This document shows, one piece after another, positions 42,765 to 51,819 of a stretch of DNA of 64,000 nt. How positions within the stretch are numbered: the first letter of the stretch is position 1; every line of letters begins with the position of its first letter. The position numbers and the translations under genes were made by a program. The notes under the pieces were generated by a model. That model searched no databases and was not told the origin of the DNA. It saw nothing but the letters and a program-made list of their open reading frames with translations. Origin of the DNA: Brevibacterium zhoupengii (GTDB taxonomy: Bacteria > Actinomycetota > Actinomycetes > Actinomycetales > Brevibacteriaceae); assembly GCF_021117425.1 (NCBI RefSeq), contig NZ_CP088298.1:4340001-4404000 (forward strand), read 5' to 3'.

Positions 42765-45137
42765 TCAGCCTCCGGGTGACGCCGGTGGCTTAACGGGCAG
42801 TCCTCCTGACGAATCGCCACCGTCCTCAGAACTGTCGTCGTTGCCCTTCGGCGTGTCGTCCTTAGGCGGGTCGTCCTTAGGTGGATCGTCCTTAGGTGGA
42901 TCGTCCTTAGGTGGATCGTCCTTAGGCGGTTCGGTCGGCTTCGGCTCGTCTGCACCCGAGTCGCCATCCTTCGAACTGTCGGCGTCCTTTTCCTTGTCCT
43001 TGTCGTCCTTCGGCTTCTCGCTCGGTTCGTCGACCGGGGCCTTCTTATCGGACCCGTCACCACCGTCGCTGCCGTCGTCGCTGCCGCTGGGAGTCTTGGG
43101 CTCGGGCTTCGGGGCAGGCGCTACCGGTTCATTCGTGTTCTTGGGCTTCGGCTTATCCGGCAGCTCTCCGCGCTCGGGGAACTGTTCGACCTTTTCGCCT
43201 TCAAGAGCAGCCTTCATGTACTCGGTCCAGACCTGGATCGGGAAGGAGCCACCGGTGACCTCGCCGCGACCGCCGTATGGGCCGATCGGAATCGACTTGC
43301 CGTCGACTTCGCGGTAGAGGACGACAGCAGTGGCTAGGTTCGGGGTGTACCCGGTGAACCACGCAGCCTTATTGTTCGACGTGGTACCAGTCTTGCCGGC
43401 TGCAGGTCGACCAAGTTGCTGTGCGTAACTGCCCGAACCACCGTTGACGACCTGGCTGAGAGCGAAAGAAGTCTCGGCAGCAACTGCCTCGTCGAAGACA
43501 CGATCGCCCTTGGTCTTCGACTTGTAGATCTCTTCGTCCTGTTCGCCCTGAGTGACCTTCTTAATGGCGTGGGCATCGTGCTTGACGCCATTAGAGGCGA
43601 ACGTCGCGTATGCATTCGCCATATCGACGACTTTGACGCTTGGGGTGCCCAGAACGTTCGACAGGTCCGGGGTCAGATCGATCGTGCAGTTCCTGGTATC
43701 ACCCGTTTTCATCTGCTTTTTCGTGCAGTTCCCGCTGAGTCCCGCTCGCTGAGCGACGTCAACTGTCTTGTCAGGGCCAACCTGTTCGTTGAGAGCCGCA
43801 TAGGCGGTGTTGATCGAGGACTCCGTTGCCTTGAGCAGGGTCACTGGCCCATAGTTCGCTCCGCCGAAGTTGGAGACTTCCCACGGGTTGCCGTCATTTT
43901 TGATTGTTGTCGCGGTGCCCGGGTACCGGTCCGTCAATCGCACACCGTTTTCCAAGCCCGCCACTAGAGCGAAGGGCTTGAAGGTCGAACCGGCCTGAGC
44001 ATGGCCCTGAGTCGAGACATTGAAGGCCTGGTCCAAGTAGTTCTTACCACCGTAGAAGGCTTCGATTCCGCCGTTGTCCGGGTCGATCGAGACCAGACCC
44101 GCCTGCATCCCGTCGGGCTGATCCGGTGGAAGGTTCTTGATGGCCTTTTCGGCTTCCTTCATCCGGTCTTTGTCGAAAGTGGTGACGATGTTGTAGCCAC
44201 CGCGGTCCAGCTGAGCCTCGTCGATGTCGAGCTTGCGCAGCGCCTCACGGCGTACGTATTCCCACATGTACCCGGTCTGGCCCTTGAGGGATTCTTCCTT
44301 GCTTGCTTCCTTCACCTCGGGCATCTCGACCTTGGCGGCCTGCTCGTCGGTGATGAAGCCCTCATCGGCCATCGACTTCACAACGTAGTCGAAGCGATCC
44401 TGGTAGGCCTCGGGATTGTCTGCAGGGTCAGCTGCACCCGGGCGCTGGATCATCGCGGCCAGCAGAGCCGACTCGCTGACATCGAGGTCCTTCGCCGACT
44501 TGTCGAAGTAGTTCTGGCTGGCGACCTCGATGCCGTAGGACCGGCGTCCCAGATAGATCGTGTTCAGGTAGTTGGCGAGGATCTCATCCTTGCTCTGCTG
44601 CTGGTCGATCTTGAGGGAGATGAACATCTCCTTGACCTTGCGATCCAGAGAATGCTCGTTGGTCAGGTAGAAGTTCTTCACGTACTGCTGTGTGATCGTC
44701 GAACCGCCGCCGGCGTACTGGTTCGTGACGACGCCGACAACGGCGCGGGAGAGTCCCTTGATCGAGATTCCGCGGTTCTCATAGAACGAGGTGTCTTCGG
44801 CGGCGATGGCGGCCTTGCGCATCGGCTCGGAGATCTCATCGATCTTCACGGACTTGCGGTCTTGGACTTTGTACTGACCAATGGGGGTCTTGCCGTCGTT
44901 ATAGTAGATAGTCGACGTCTGACCGGTGGCCTCGATATTGGGCTCAGGGACGTCGGTGGCGGCGTAGCCGATGGAGAACAGCACGCACAAGGCGATGATG
45001 ATGCTGAGTCCGCCGACGACGAGCAGCCGGATGCTGGGCAGAAAACGCGTCCATCCGCGCACACCTGAGCGCGGATAGTTGAGAATGTTCTTTGTCTTCT
45101 TGCCTCTGGTTTTGGCTTGTTCTTGTCCCTTAGCCAC
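42765..45137 (-). CDS. ponA: class A penicillin-binding protein (bifunctional transglycosylase/transpeptidase)
   Basis: 790 residues from a GTG that follows GGAGG. One membrane helix (about 33-56, LLVVGGLSIIIALCVLFSIGYAA), a GT51 transglycosylase domain (AAIAAEDTSFYENRGISIKGL, GGSTITQQYVKN, EIFISLKIDQQQSKDEILANYLNTIYLGR) and a transpeptidase domain (QAGSTFKPFALVAGLEN with SxxK, SSIN, KTGTTSNNKAAWFTGYTP). The extracellular tail from residue 650 is disordered and acidic/proline-rich, with five PPKDD repeats and many Lys/Asp/Glu residues. Catalyses polymerisation and cross-linking of peptidoglycan. Confidence 0.95.
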   Translation of the reverse strand: MAKGQEQAKTRGKKTKNILNYPRSGVRGWTRFLPSIRLLVVGGLSIIIALCVLFSIGYAATDVPEPNIEATGQTSTIYYNDGKTPIGQYKVQDRKSVKIDEISEPMRKAAIAAEDTSFYENRGISIKGLSRAVVGVVTNQYAGGGSTITQQYVKNFYLTNEHSLDRKVKEMFISLKIDQQQSKDEILANYLNTIYLGRRSYGIEVASQNYFDKSAKDLDVSESALLAAMIQRPGAADPADNPEAYQDRFDYVVKSMADEGFITDEQAAKVEMPEVKEASKEESLKGQTGYMWEYVRREALRKLDIDEAQLDRGGYNIVTTFDKDRMKEAEKAIKNLPPDQPDGMQAGLVSIDPDNGGIEAFYGGKNYLDQAFNVSTQGHAQAGSTFKPFALVAGLENGVRLTDRYPGTATTIKNDGNPWEVSNFGGANYGPVTLLKATESSINTAYAALNEQVGPDKTVDVAQRAGLSGNCTKKQMKTGDTRNCTIDLTPDLSNVLGTPSVKVVDMANAYATFASNGVKHDAHAIKKVTQGEQDEEIYKSKTKGDRVFDEAVAAETSFALSQVVNGGSGSYAQQLGRPAAGKTGTTSNNKAAWFTGYTPNLATAVVLYREVDGKSIPIGPYGGRGEVTGGSFPIQVWTEYMKAALEGEKVEQFPERGELPDKPKPKNTNEPVAPAPKPEPKTPSGSDDGSDGGDGSDKKAPVDEPSEKPKDDKDKEKDADSSKDGDSGADEPKPTEPPKDDPPKDDPPKDDPPKDDPPKDDTPKGNDDSSEDGGDSSGGLPVKPPASPGG
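42852..42927. repeat. 15-base tandem repeats in the ponA tail
   Basis: About five near-identical copies of GGTGGATCGTCCTTA code for the PPKDD repeats of the tail. Copy number probably varies between strains through slippage. Confidence 0.75.
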
Positions 45138-45422
45138 CCAAGGTCCTCCAGGTCAGTTTGCCTGCCGCATTGCGTGGCGACGAGGTTCGATAAGGTCACA
45201 CTTGGGCTTCAGTGTGGCACGCCTTCTTTGGAACAGAGTGAAAATCCCCTGAATCTGGCGCCCACCTGACCCATTAGTTACCTGTCTGTACTTACGAGTA
45301 GCGGCTGATATCCGCTCTCACCAGGGATTTTACCGTCTGTCGAGTTCATCGACCACATCCAGTGCGGAATTGCTCACATTTAGCCCATTTTTCAACTATC
45401 AGCCGCCTGTCGGCCCACCCCC

Positions 45423-45440
45423 GTGCACAAAACTGTGCAC
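45423..45440. promoter_or_regulatory. GTGCAC-N6-GTGCAC inverted repeat
   Basis: Two copies of the hexamer GTGCAC, itself palindromic, are separated by AAAACT. This 18-base element could be an operator, but the neighbouring genes are transcribed away from it (ponA) or end before it, so its target is not clear. Confidence 0.3.
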
Positions 45441-45446
45441 TCCCAT

Positions 45447-45525
45447 CCCTCAGCACTCGGCGAGGGATGAGAAGTGCCCTCAGTACTCGGCGAGGGAGGG
45501 AAGTGCCCTCAGCTCCCAACGAGAG
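45447..45525. repeat. three ~30-base hairpin repeats after the acyl-CoA synthetase gene
   Basis: CCCTCAGCACTCGGCGAGGG (45447-45466) and CCCTCAGTACTCGGCGAGGG (45477-45496) are each short hairpins; a weaker third copy starts at 45506. Period about 30 bases, with AAGTG between. They begin five bases beyond the gene's stop codon on the reverse strand and may terminate or stabilise its transcript. Confidence 0.55.
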
Positions 45526-45529
45526 TTGA

Positions 45530-47236
45530 TCAGCTCTTGAGGTCGAAGTCCGTGTCGGCGTACTCCTTGCCCTCGACAACCGGCTCACCGCTGAACGGGT
45601 GCAGCTGATCCTCACGGGCACGAAGCTCTACGCGGCGGATCTTGCCGGAGATCGTCTTCGGCAGCTCAGAGAACTCGAGCCGGCGGATGCGCTTATAAGG
45701 AGCCAGATGCTCACGGCAGTAGGCGAGAATGGCTCGCGCGGTCTCCGCGTTGGGCTCGAATCCGCCCGCAGGGACAACGTAGGCCTTGGGAACAGCGAGA
45801 CGCACGGGATCCGGCGATGGGACCACAGCCGCCTCGGCGACGGCCTCGTGCTCGATGAGCACACTCTCGAGCTCGAACGGAGACAGACGATAGTCGCTGG
45901 CCTTGAACACGTCATCGGCGCGGCCGACATAGGTGATGTAGCCGTTTTCATCGCGTTCGGCGACGTCACCGGTGTGATAGACACCGCCTTCGAAAGCTTC
46001 AGCGGTCTTCTCCTCGTTTGACCAGTACCCGCTGGTCAGACCCAAGGGGCGGGGATCCAGGCGCAGGCAGATCTCGCCCTCATTGCCCTCTTCGCCGGTC
46101 GCCGGATCGATGAGGACCACGTCGTAGCCGGGCAGAACCTTGCCCATGGAACCGTATTTGAGCTCCTGGTCAGGGGAGTTGCCGACCTGCAGGGTCGTCT
46201 CCGTCTGGCCGTAGCCGTCGCGGATGAGCACGTCCCATTCCTGCTTGACCCGGTCGATGACCTCCGGGTTGAGGGGTTCGCCAGCACCCAGGGCGATCTT
46301 CGGCGGGTTCTTGAGGTGGCTGAGGTCTGCCTGGATGAGCATGCGCCACACAGTCGGAGGGGCACAGAAGCTGGTCACGCCGACCCGATCCATGGTCTCC
46401 ATCAGGGCATTCGCGTCGAAACGCGAGTAGTTGTAGAGGAAGACGCAGGATTCGGCGATCCAAGGAGTGAAGATATTCGACCAAGCGTGCTTGGCCCAGC
46501 CGGGCGAGGCCACATTGAGGTGGACATCGCCGGGGGTCAGGCCCATCCAGTACATCGTCGACAGGTGACCGACGGGGTAGGACACGTGGGAGTGGGCGAC
46601 CATCTTCGCCTTCGAGGTCGTGCCCGAGGTGAAGTAGAGGAGGAGCAGATCATCGGCGCGCGAGGTGCCCTGCGGGTCGAAGATGTTGTCTTCGTCATCG
46701 GCATCGACGTAGCTGTAGTCCTGCTGACGAGAGGCGTCAGCACCGACGACGATGCGCACCACCTCGGCGTCGACCTCGTCAAACTTCGCGGCATCCGCAG
46801 CACCGGCGATAACGAATTCGGCCTTGCCGCGATCGACGCGATCGTTGAGATCGATGGGCCCCAGCTGAGTCGTCGTGGGTAGGAGAACCGCGCCGAGTTT
46901 GATGCCGGCGAGCATGGTCTCCCACAGCTCAACCTGGTTGTTGAGCATGATCATGACGTGGTCACCGCGCTTCACACCGGAGCGGCGGAGGAAATTGGCC
47001 ACCTGATTCGAGCGACGAGAGAGTTCGGCATAGCTCCACTTGCCCTCTGTCCCGTCTTGTTCGACGATCCACAGGGCTGGGCTGTCGTTGCCCTCGGCGA
47101 CCTTGTCGAACCAGTCGATGCCGAAGTTGAAGTGGTCGAAGCGCGGCCATTGAAAGCCGTCGCCGGCCGCCGCGGCATCGCTGCGCAACTCGATCAGCTT
47201 GTCTCTGGCTGCACGGAATTCATCGGTCACAGTCAT
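45530..47236 (-). CDS. AMP-dependent acyl-CoA synthetase (medium-chain/aryl type)
   Basis: 568 residues from the ATG at 47236, with GGAGAACCTG ahead. ANL superfamily: LLYFTSGTTSKAKMVAHSH (P-loop), later DGYGQTETT, YHTGDVAERDENGYITYVGRADDVFKASDYRLSPFELESVL and a C-terminal Lys in ELPKTISGKIRRVEL. Activates a carboxylic acid to acyl-CoA with ATP; close to ACSM-like and benzoate/short-chain synthetases in motif style, but the substrate cannot be read from sequence. Not in an operon with its neighbours. Confidence 0.9.
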   Translation of the reverse strand: MTVTDEFRAARDKLIELRSDAAAAGDGFQWPRFDHFNFGIDWFDKVAEGNDSPALWIVEQDGTEGKWSYAELSRRSNQVANFLRRSGVKRGDHVMIMLNNQVELWETMLAGIKLGAVLLPTTTQLGPIDLNDRVDRGKAEFVIAGAADAAKFDEVDAEVVRIVVGADASRQQDYSYVDADDEDNIFDPQGTSRADDLLLLYFTSGTTSKAKMVAHSHVSYPVGHLSTMYWMGLTPGDVHLNVASPGWAKHAWSNIFTPWIAESCVFLYNYSRFDANALMETMDRVGVTSFCAPPTVWRMLIQADLSHLKNPPKIALGAGEPLNPEVIDRVKQEWDVLIRDGYGQTETTLQVGNSPDQELKYGSMGKVLPGYDVVLIDPATGEEGNEGEICLRLDPRPLGLTSGYWSNEEKTAEAFEGGVYHTGDVAERDENGYITYVGRADDVFKASDYRLSPFELESVLIEHEAVAEAAVVPSPDPVRLAVPKAYVVPAGGFEPNAETARAILAYCREHLAPYKRIRRLEFSELPKTISGKIRRVELRAREDQLHPFSGEPVVEGKEYADTDFDLKS

Positions 47237-47348
47237 CAGGTTCTCCTCACATCGTCGCCTGCGCCACATCATGTGACGACAAGCACAAACATACGCGATT
47301 TACGAAGCTATCAGTTGATGTGAGGAGGACAACAGGCGGGGGTGGAGC

Positions 47349-48881
47349 CTAGGACTCCTCGCCAGGCTCGACGTCGTCAGGCTCAGTTTCGTTGGGCCCA
47401 ACTTCGGCGGGCCCGTTCTCGGCCCACCACTGCCGCAGAACCTCTTCGGCGCGCTCGTGTCCCAGCGGGCCGTGCTCCATCCGCTCCTCGAGCAGGTGCT
47501 TGTAGGCCTTGCCCACCAGCGGCGAGGGCTTGATGTCGAGGATGGCCATGATCTGGCGACCGTCGAGATCGGGACGGATCGCTGCCAGTTCTTCCTGTTC
47601 GCTGAGCTTCTCGATCCGGTGCTCCAGATCGTCGTAGGCGAAGGCGAGCCGATCGGCCTTCTTCTTGTTCCGGGTGGTCACGTCTGCCCGGGTGAGGATG
47701 TGCAGGCGGGAGAGCAGTGGGCCGGCATCGGTGACGTAGCGGCGCACGGCAGAATCGGTCCAGCCGGCGTCGCCGTAGCCGTAGAAGCGCAGGTGCAGCT
47801 CGACGAGGCGGCCGACGGCCTTGGTCGTGTCCTTGTCGAAGCGCAGCGCCTTCATCCGCTTCGCCGTCAGCTTCGCACCGACAGCATCATGGTGATAGAA
47901 GGTCACGGCCCCACCAGGCAGGAACCTGCGGGTCGCGGGTTTGCCGACATCGTGCATCAGCGCCGCGAACCTGACGACGAAGTCCGGCACCACGAGGCAG
48001 TTGGGATCATCGGAGCTCAACCCGGCTTCGCGCTGTTTGGCCGCATACTGCTCTTCGAGCTCGACGGCTTGGCGCAGCACGGTCAGTGAGTGCTGATAGA
48101 CGTCCTTGTGGCGATGATGCTCATCGGTCTCGAGCCGCAGGCCGGCGACTTCGGGCAGAACATGATCGGCGACATCGGTGCGCACCAGCAGATCGATGCC
48201 CGCGGCCGGGTCGATGCCGGTCATCAGCTTGAACAGCTCCACCTGGATACGTTCAGCGGAGATGATCGCGATCCGATCGGCCATGTCACGCATCGCCGCT
48301 TCCACCTCGGCGACGGGATCGAGACCCAGCTGAGCGGTGAACCGAGCGGCGCGCATCATGCGCAGCGGATCATCGGAGAACGAATCCGCGGCGGTGCCCG
48401 GGGTGCGGATAACACCTTCGATGAGATCGGTGAAGCCATCGAACGGGTCGACGAAGGTCATCGCCGGGAGGCGGATCGCCATCGCCCCGATCGTGAAGTC
48501 GCGTCGGACCAGATCAGCGTCGAGGTCGGTGCCGAATTGCACCGTCGGCTTCCGCGATTCCGGATCATAGGCCTCGGCACGATAGGTGGTGATCTCGATC
48601 TGCACACCGGATTTGATGGCGCCGATGGTGCCGAATTCCCGGCCGATGTCCCAGTGGGTGTCCACCCAGTCGGAGATGAGAGCGAGGATGTCGTCGGGGC
48701 GTGCGTCAGTGGTGAAGTCGAGATCGGGCATGGGACGACCCAACAGTGCATCACGGACGGAGCCGCCGACGAGGGCGAGTTCGAATCCGGCCGCTGCGAA
48801 GCGCTTGCCCAAGGGCCCGAGAATGTTCTCGAGCTCATCGAGCTTGTCGTACAGACGGGCGTGCGCGGTCTTCGGGTCCAC
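47349..48881 (-). CDS. pcnA: CCA tRNA nucleotidyltransferase
   Basis: 510 residues from a GTG at 48881, preceded by AAAGGAG; the longer frame to 49010 is not needed. Class II poly(A)/CCA polymerase head: ELALVGGSVRDALLGRPMPDLDFTTDARPDD (G-G/S-V-R and D-x-D metal pair), VRRDFTIGAMAIRLPAMTFVDPFDGFTDL, DDPLRMMRAARFTAQL. An HD domain follows (RFAALMHDVGKPATRRFLPGGAVTFYHHDAVG). Adds or repairs the 3' CCA end of tRNAs. Divergent from the NUDIX gene, as in many actinobacteria. Confidence 0.94.
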   Translation of the reverse strand: MDPKTAHARLYDKLDELENILGPLGKRFAAAGFELALVGGSVRDALLGRPMPDLDFTTDARPDDILALISDWVDTHWDIGREFGTIGAIKSGVQIEITTYRAEAYDPESRKPTVQFGTDLDADLVRRDFTIGAMAIRLPAMTFVDPFDGFTDLIEGVIRTPGTAADSFSDDPLRMMRAARFTAQLGLDPVAEVEAAMRDMADRIAIISAERIQVELFKLMTGIDPAAGIDLLVRTDVADHVLPEVAGLRLETDEHHRHKDVYQHSLTVLRQAVELEEQYAAKQREAGLSSDDPNCLVVPDFVVRFAALMHDVGKPATRRFLPGGAVTFYHHDAVGAKLTAKRMKALRFDKDTTKAVGRLVELHLRFYGYGDAGWTDSAVRRYVTDAGPLLSRLHILTRADVTTRNKKKADRLAFAYDDLEHRIEKLSEQEELAAIRPDLDGRQIMAILDIKPSPLVGKAYKHLLEERMEHGPLGHERAEEVLRQWWAENGPAEVGPNETEPDDVEPGEES

Positions 48882-49000
48882 CGAGCTCCTTTGTGTTCTC
48901 CTGCGCCGCTCCGATCGGAGACGACTCAACTTCAGCAGAGTCCAGCCTACCGGGAGCGCGCCCCACGACACTTCCAAGAATCGCCTACTAAGGTAGGAGA

Positions 49001-49489
49001 ATGACCACACCGATGCCCAAGCCGGGACCCAGAGCGTCTCGTCGCACCACGGTAGAGGAGATTTCCGCCGGGGGCATCGTCGTCGACTTCACACGCCCGG
49101 AGCTGACCGTGGCCGTGATCGCGCGGATCAACCGAGCAGGACGCATAGAATGGTGCCTTCCCAAGGGTCATCTCGAAGGAATTGAGACCCCCGCCGAGGC
49201 GGCTCGCCGTGAGGTGGAAGAGGAGACAGGGATCCTCGGGCAGATCATCTGCCCGCTGGGCACCGTCGACTACTGGTTCACGGTGACGGGAATCCGTGTC
49301 CACAAACTCGTCCACCACTTCCTGCTGCGTGCGCGGTCGGGGACGCTGACCGTGGATAATGATCCTGACCAGGAAGCGATCGACGCCGCGTGGATCCCCT
49401 TCAACGATCTGCGCTCCCGGCTCTCATTCGCCAATGAGCGTCGCATCGTTGCCGCAGCCCGCCCGATGGTTGCCCGATTGGAGCAGTGA
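49001..49489 (+). CDS. NUDIX hydrolase
   Basis: 162 residues, ATG after GGTAGGAG. The Nudix box is complete: GHLEGIETPAEAARREVEEETGILG (G-x5-E-x7-R-E-x2-E-E-x-G-U, residues about 53-76). Cleaves X-linked nucleoside diphosphates; the real substrate is unknown, but position next to the CCA enzyme and cell-wall block is conserved in actinobacteria. Stop overlaps the next gene's GTG start (GTGA). Confidence 0.92.
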   Translation: MTTPMPKPGPRASRRTTVEEISAGGIVVDFTRPELTVAVIARINRAGRIEWCLPKGHLEGIETPAEAARREVEEETGILGQIICPLGTVDYWFTVTGIRVHKLVHHFLLRARSGTLTVDNDPDQEAIDAAWIPFNDLRSRLSFANERRIVAAARPMVARLEQ

Positions 49490-51816
49490 AACCCATCAGT
49501 CACACGCGTTTCCTCCTCGCCCTGCTGAGCACAGTCCTGCTGCTCGCAGGGTCAGTTTTCGCTGTCCCGCTCTTGGGTACGGCTGGTCCCGCCAGCGCCG
49601 CGACGAACACCAGTTCGAGCGCCGCTGAGGTCTCGATCACCCTCGACGAGGTCACACCATGGGTGGATGAGAAGGGCACGCTCACGGTGCGCGGCACGAT
49701 CACAAACCCCACAGATCAAGCGATCTCTGATCCCGATCTGGCTTTGGCGATGTCCACACAGAAACTCGACTCCGGACGCAAGATCCAGAGTTGGAAGACC
49801 GATCAGTCCCGGAACCGCCTGGTCGCCGACATCGAGAACAACGGCCCCGATGCTCGTAAAAAGGCCAAGGAAGCGGGGCAGAGCACCGATGAGAACTCGG
49901 ATTCGGAGACTAAAGTGGACACCGCCTTCGACAAAGAGATCGCGGCAGAGTCCTCCTCGGAATTCACGTTCTCCGTCCCAGCGGATGAGTTGGGGCTGCA
50001 GAAGTCCTCTCCCGTCTCGGCCTGGGGCCCACGCGGCCTGAGCGTGCAGCTCGGCGACGACACCGGACGGCGGGCTTCAGAAGTCGGCTTCTCCACCTGG
50101 TATCCGAGCCCGAAGTTCGACAAGACCAAGGTCAGCATGCTCGCCCCGGTGACGCTTCCGGCTCACACCACCGACGGGATCATCGATCCCGACGAACTCG
50201 ACAAGGCGATCGGCAAGGGCGGTTCCCTGACCGCGATCAGGAACGTGCTCGACAACCCTGGAGTGGGCATCGCCCTGGACCCCAGGGTCATCGCGTCCTT
50301 CGAAGCCGCGGTCGCCGACCCAACTCCCGAGGATGACGGGTCGGATCCCGAGGAGACCGACGAACCCTCACCGCAGGACACCGAAACGGCGACCGCAGGA
50401 CCCGACGCCCATGACACCGACCCTGGCGCAGACTCCAATGATCAGGGCAATGCCGACGGACTCACCGCCGATGAGCTGAAAGCCCAGGAAGAGCAGCGCA
50501 AGCGCCTCGACACCTGGTATCAGGATTTCCTCGACGAGGCGGAGTCGCACACCGTCATCGCTCTGCCCTTCGGAGACCCCGACCAAACAACTCTGCGCAA
50601 GGGCGATCTGAAGAGCCTGGGGACCTTCGCACGCAAGCAGCGGACGATCGTCAAGGATGTCCTGCCGAAGGCCAAGACCGACATCGCCTGGCCCATCGCC
50701 GGCTCCGCTCAGCGCTCTGACCTCGCCGCCTTCGCCAAAGCCGGGGACAAGGCCGTGATCCTCGACAACACCCAGCAGCCCTCTTTGGGTGGCGTCCACG
50801 ACAACGCCCATTCGAAGACCCGACTCACCTCCGATGCTCAGTCATCGATCGACACCCTGATCAGCGATTCCGCTCTGGCAAAGCAGAGCGCTCAAGTAGC
50901 CGACTCGGACCATCCGGCCTCAGGGATCTCGGAATTGGTCGCAACGACCGCCGCGATCCAAGCCGAGGCCCCCTACCGGACGCGGCACCTGCTGCTGCCC
51001 ATGCCGCGTACAGCAGCCTCGGCGAACTGGGAGCAGACGGTCGGGGCCATCGCGGACGCCCCGTGGGTCGACCCCTCCGGCATCGATGAGCTCCTCGACA
51101 CCGATGTCGTGCCCCGTGGCGTGCTGCAGACCGGGACGGATTCGAAGACCATCGGCGCGAAGGCTGTGAAGAGCCTTGCCGAGACCCGGACGACGCAGAG
51201 GAAATTCAACAGTGTGTTCTCCGATCCGGCAGGAGCGAATGCGCGGCTGGACCGCGAGCTGCTCAGCTGCACCTCGGTGGCGTGGACCCTGGGTGGAAAT
51301 GCCACACGCTGCGCCGACGAGGCGCAGGCTTCGAGCGAGAAGGTGCGAAACAGTCTCTATCTCGAAAAGGGATCCTCAGTACTGCTGGTCACCGGTGAGG
51401 AGACGACCATTCCGGTGACGATCGTCAATGATTCCTCCGCCGAGGCGACGATGAGCATCCGGATGAAGCCGAAGACCCCTCAGCTGCGGGCCGAACCCAC
51501 GGAAACCGTGGTCGTGCCCGCTGAGGAGACCATGCGCGTCGACGTTCCGGTCAAGGGTCTGGCCAACGCCGATGTGCCGACGACGATCGAGATGGTCGCC
51601 ACCGATGACGTCGTTCTGCCGAAGGACGAGACTCTGCTTGTCAGAGTGCGGGCCGACTGGGAGAACATCGGCACGGCAGTTGTCGGATTGGCACTGGCCG
51701 CAGTGTTCGTGGTCGGCTTGATCAAGACGATCTCCCGCGGCCGCAGGAAGATCCCCGAACAGCAGCTGGCCGATGCGATGGCCCGCGCGCACAACGACGA
51801 ATCGGAAACGAGGTAG
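49486..51816 (+). CDS. DUF6049 secreted/membrane-anchored protein
   Basis: 776 residues from a GTG overlapping the NUDIX stop. N-terminal signal peptide (FLLALLSTVLLLAGSVFAVPLLG ... GPASAA), a long extracellular region with beta-rich segments, an acidic low-complexity insert (about 275-325, rich in Asp, Glu, Thr, Gly), and one membrane helix near residues 727-747 (GTAVVGLALAAVFVVGLI) followed by a short basic cytosolic tail. Position between NUDIX and murJ is conserved in actinobacteria. Function unknown; likely involved in cell-envelope assembly by context. Confidence 0.85.
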   Translation: MKPISHTRFLLALLSTVLLLAGSVFAVPLLGTAGPASAATNTSSSAAEVSITLDEVTPWVDEKGTLTVRGTITNPTDQAISDPDLALAMSTQKLDSGRKIQSWKTDQSRNRLVADIENNGPDARKKAKEAGQSTDENSDSETKVDTAFDKEIAAESSSEFTFSVPADELGLQKSSPVSAWGPRGLSVQLGDDTGRRASEVGFSTWYPSPKFDKTKVSMLAPVTLPAHTTDGIIDPDELDKAIGKGGSLTAIRNVLDNPGVGIALDPRVIASFEAAVADPTPEDDGSDPEETDEPSPQDTETATAGPDAHDTDPGADSNDQGNADGLTADELKAQEEQRKRLDTWYQDFLDEAESHTVIALPFGDPDQTTLRKGDLKSLGTFARKQRTIVKDVLPKAKTDIAWPIAGSAQRSDLAAFAKAGDKAVILDNTQQPSLGGVHDNAHSKTRLTSDAQSSIDTLISDSALAKQSAQVADSDHPASGISELVATTAAIQAEAPYRTRHLLLPMPRTAASANWEQTVGAIADAPWVDPSGIDELLDTDVVPRGVLQTGTDSKTIGAKAVKSLAETRTTQRKFNSVFSDPAGANARLDRELLSCTSVAWTLGGNATRCADEAQASSEKVRNSLYLEKGSSVLLVTGEETTIPVTIVNDSSAEATMSIRMKPKTPQLRAEPTETVVVPAEETMRVDVPVKGLANADVPTTIEMVATDDVVLPKDETLLVRVRADWENIGTAVVGLALAAVFVVGLIKTISRGRRKIPEQQLADAMARAHNDESETR

Positions 51817-51819
51817 GAC

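Larger units (their letters stand above)
45138..45529. other. 392-base intergenic region between ponA and the acyl-CoA synthetase
   Basis: This gap holds the ponA promoter (near 45140-45300, reverse strand; no clear hexamers), an AGCGG/CCGCT inverted repeat (around 45300-45315), a GTGCAC-N6-GTGCAC site and the hairpin repeats listed separately. No coding frame is supported. Confidence 0.5.
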
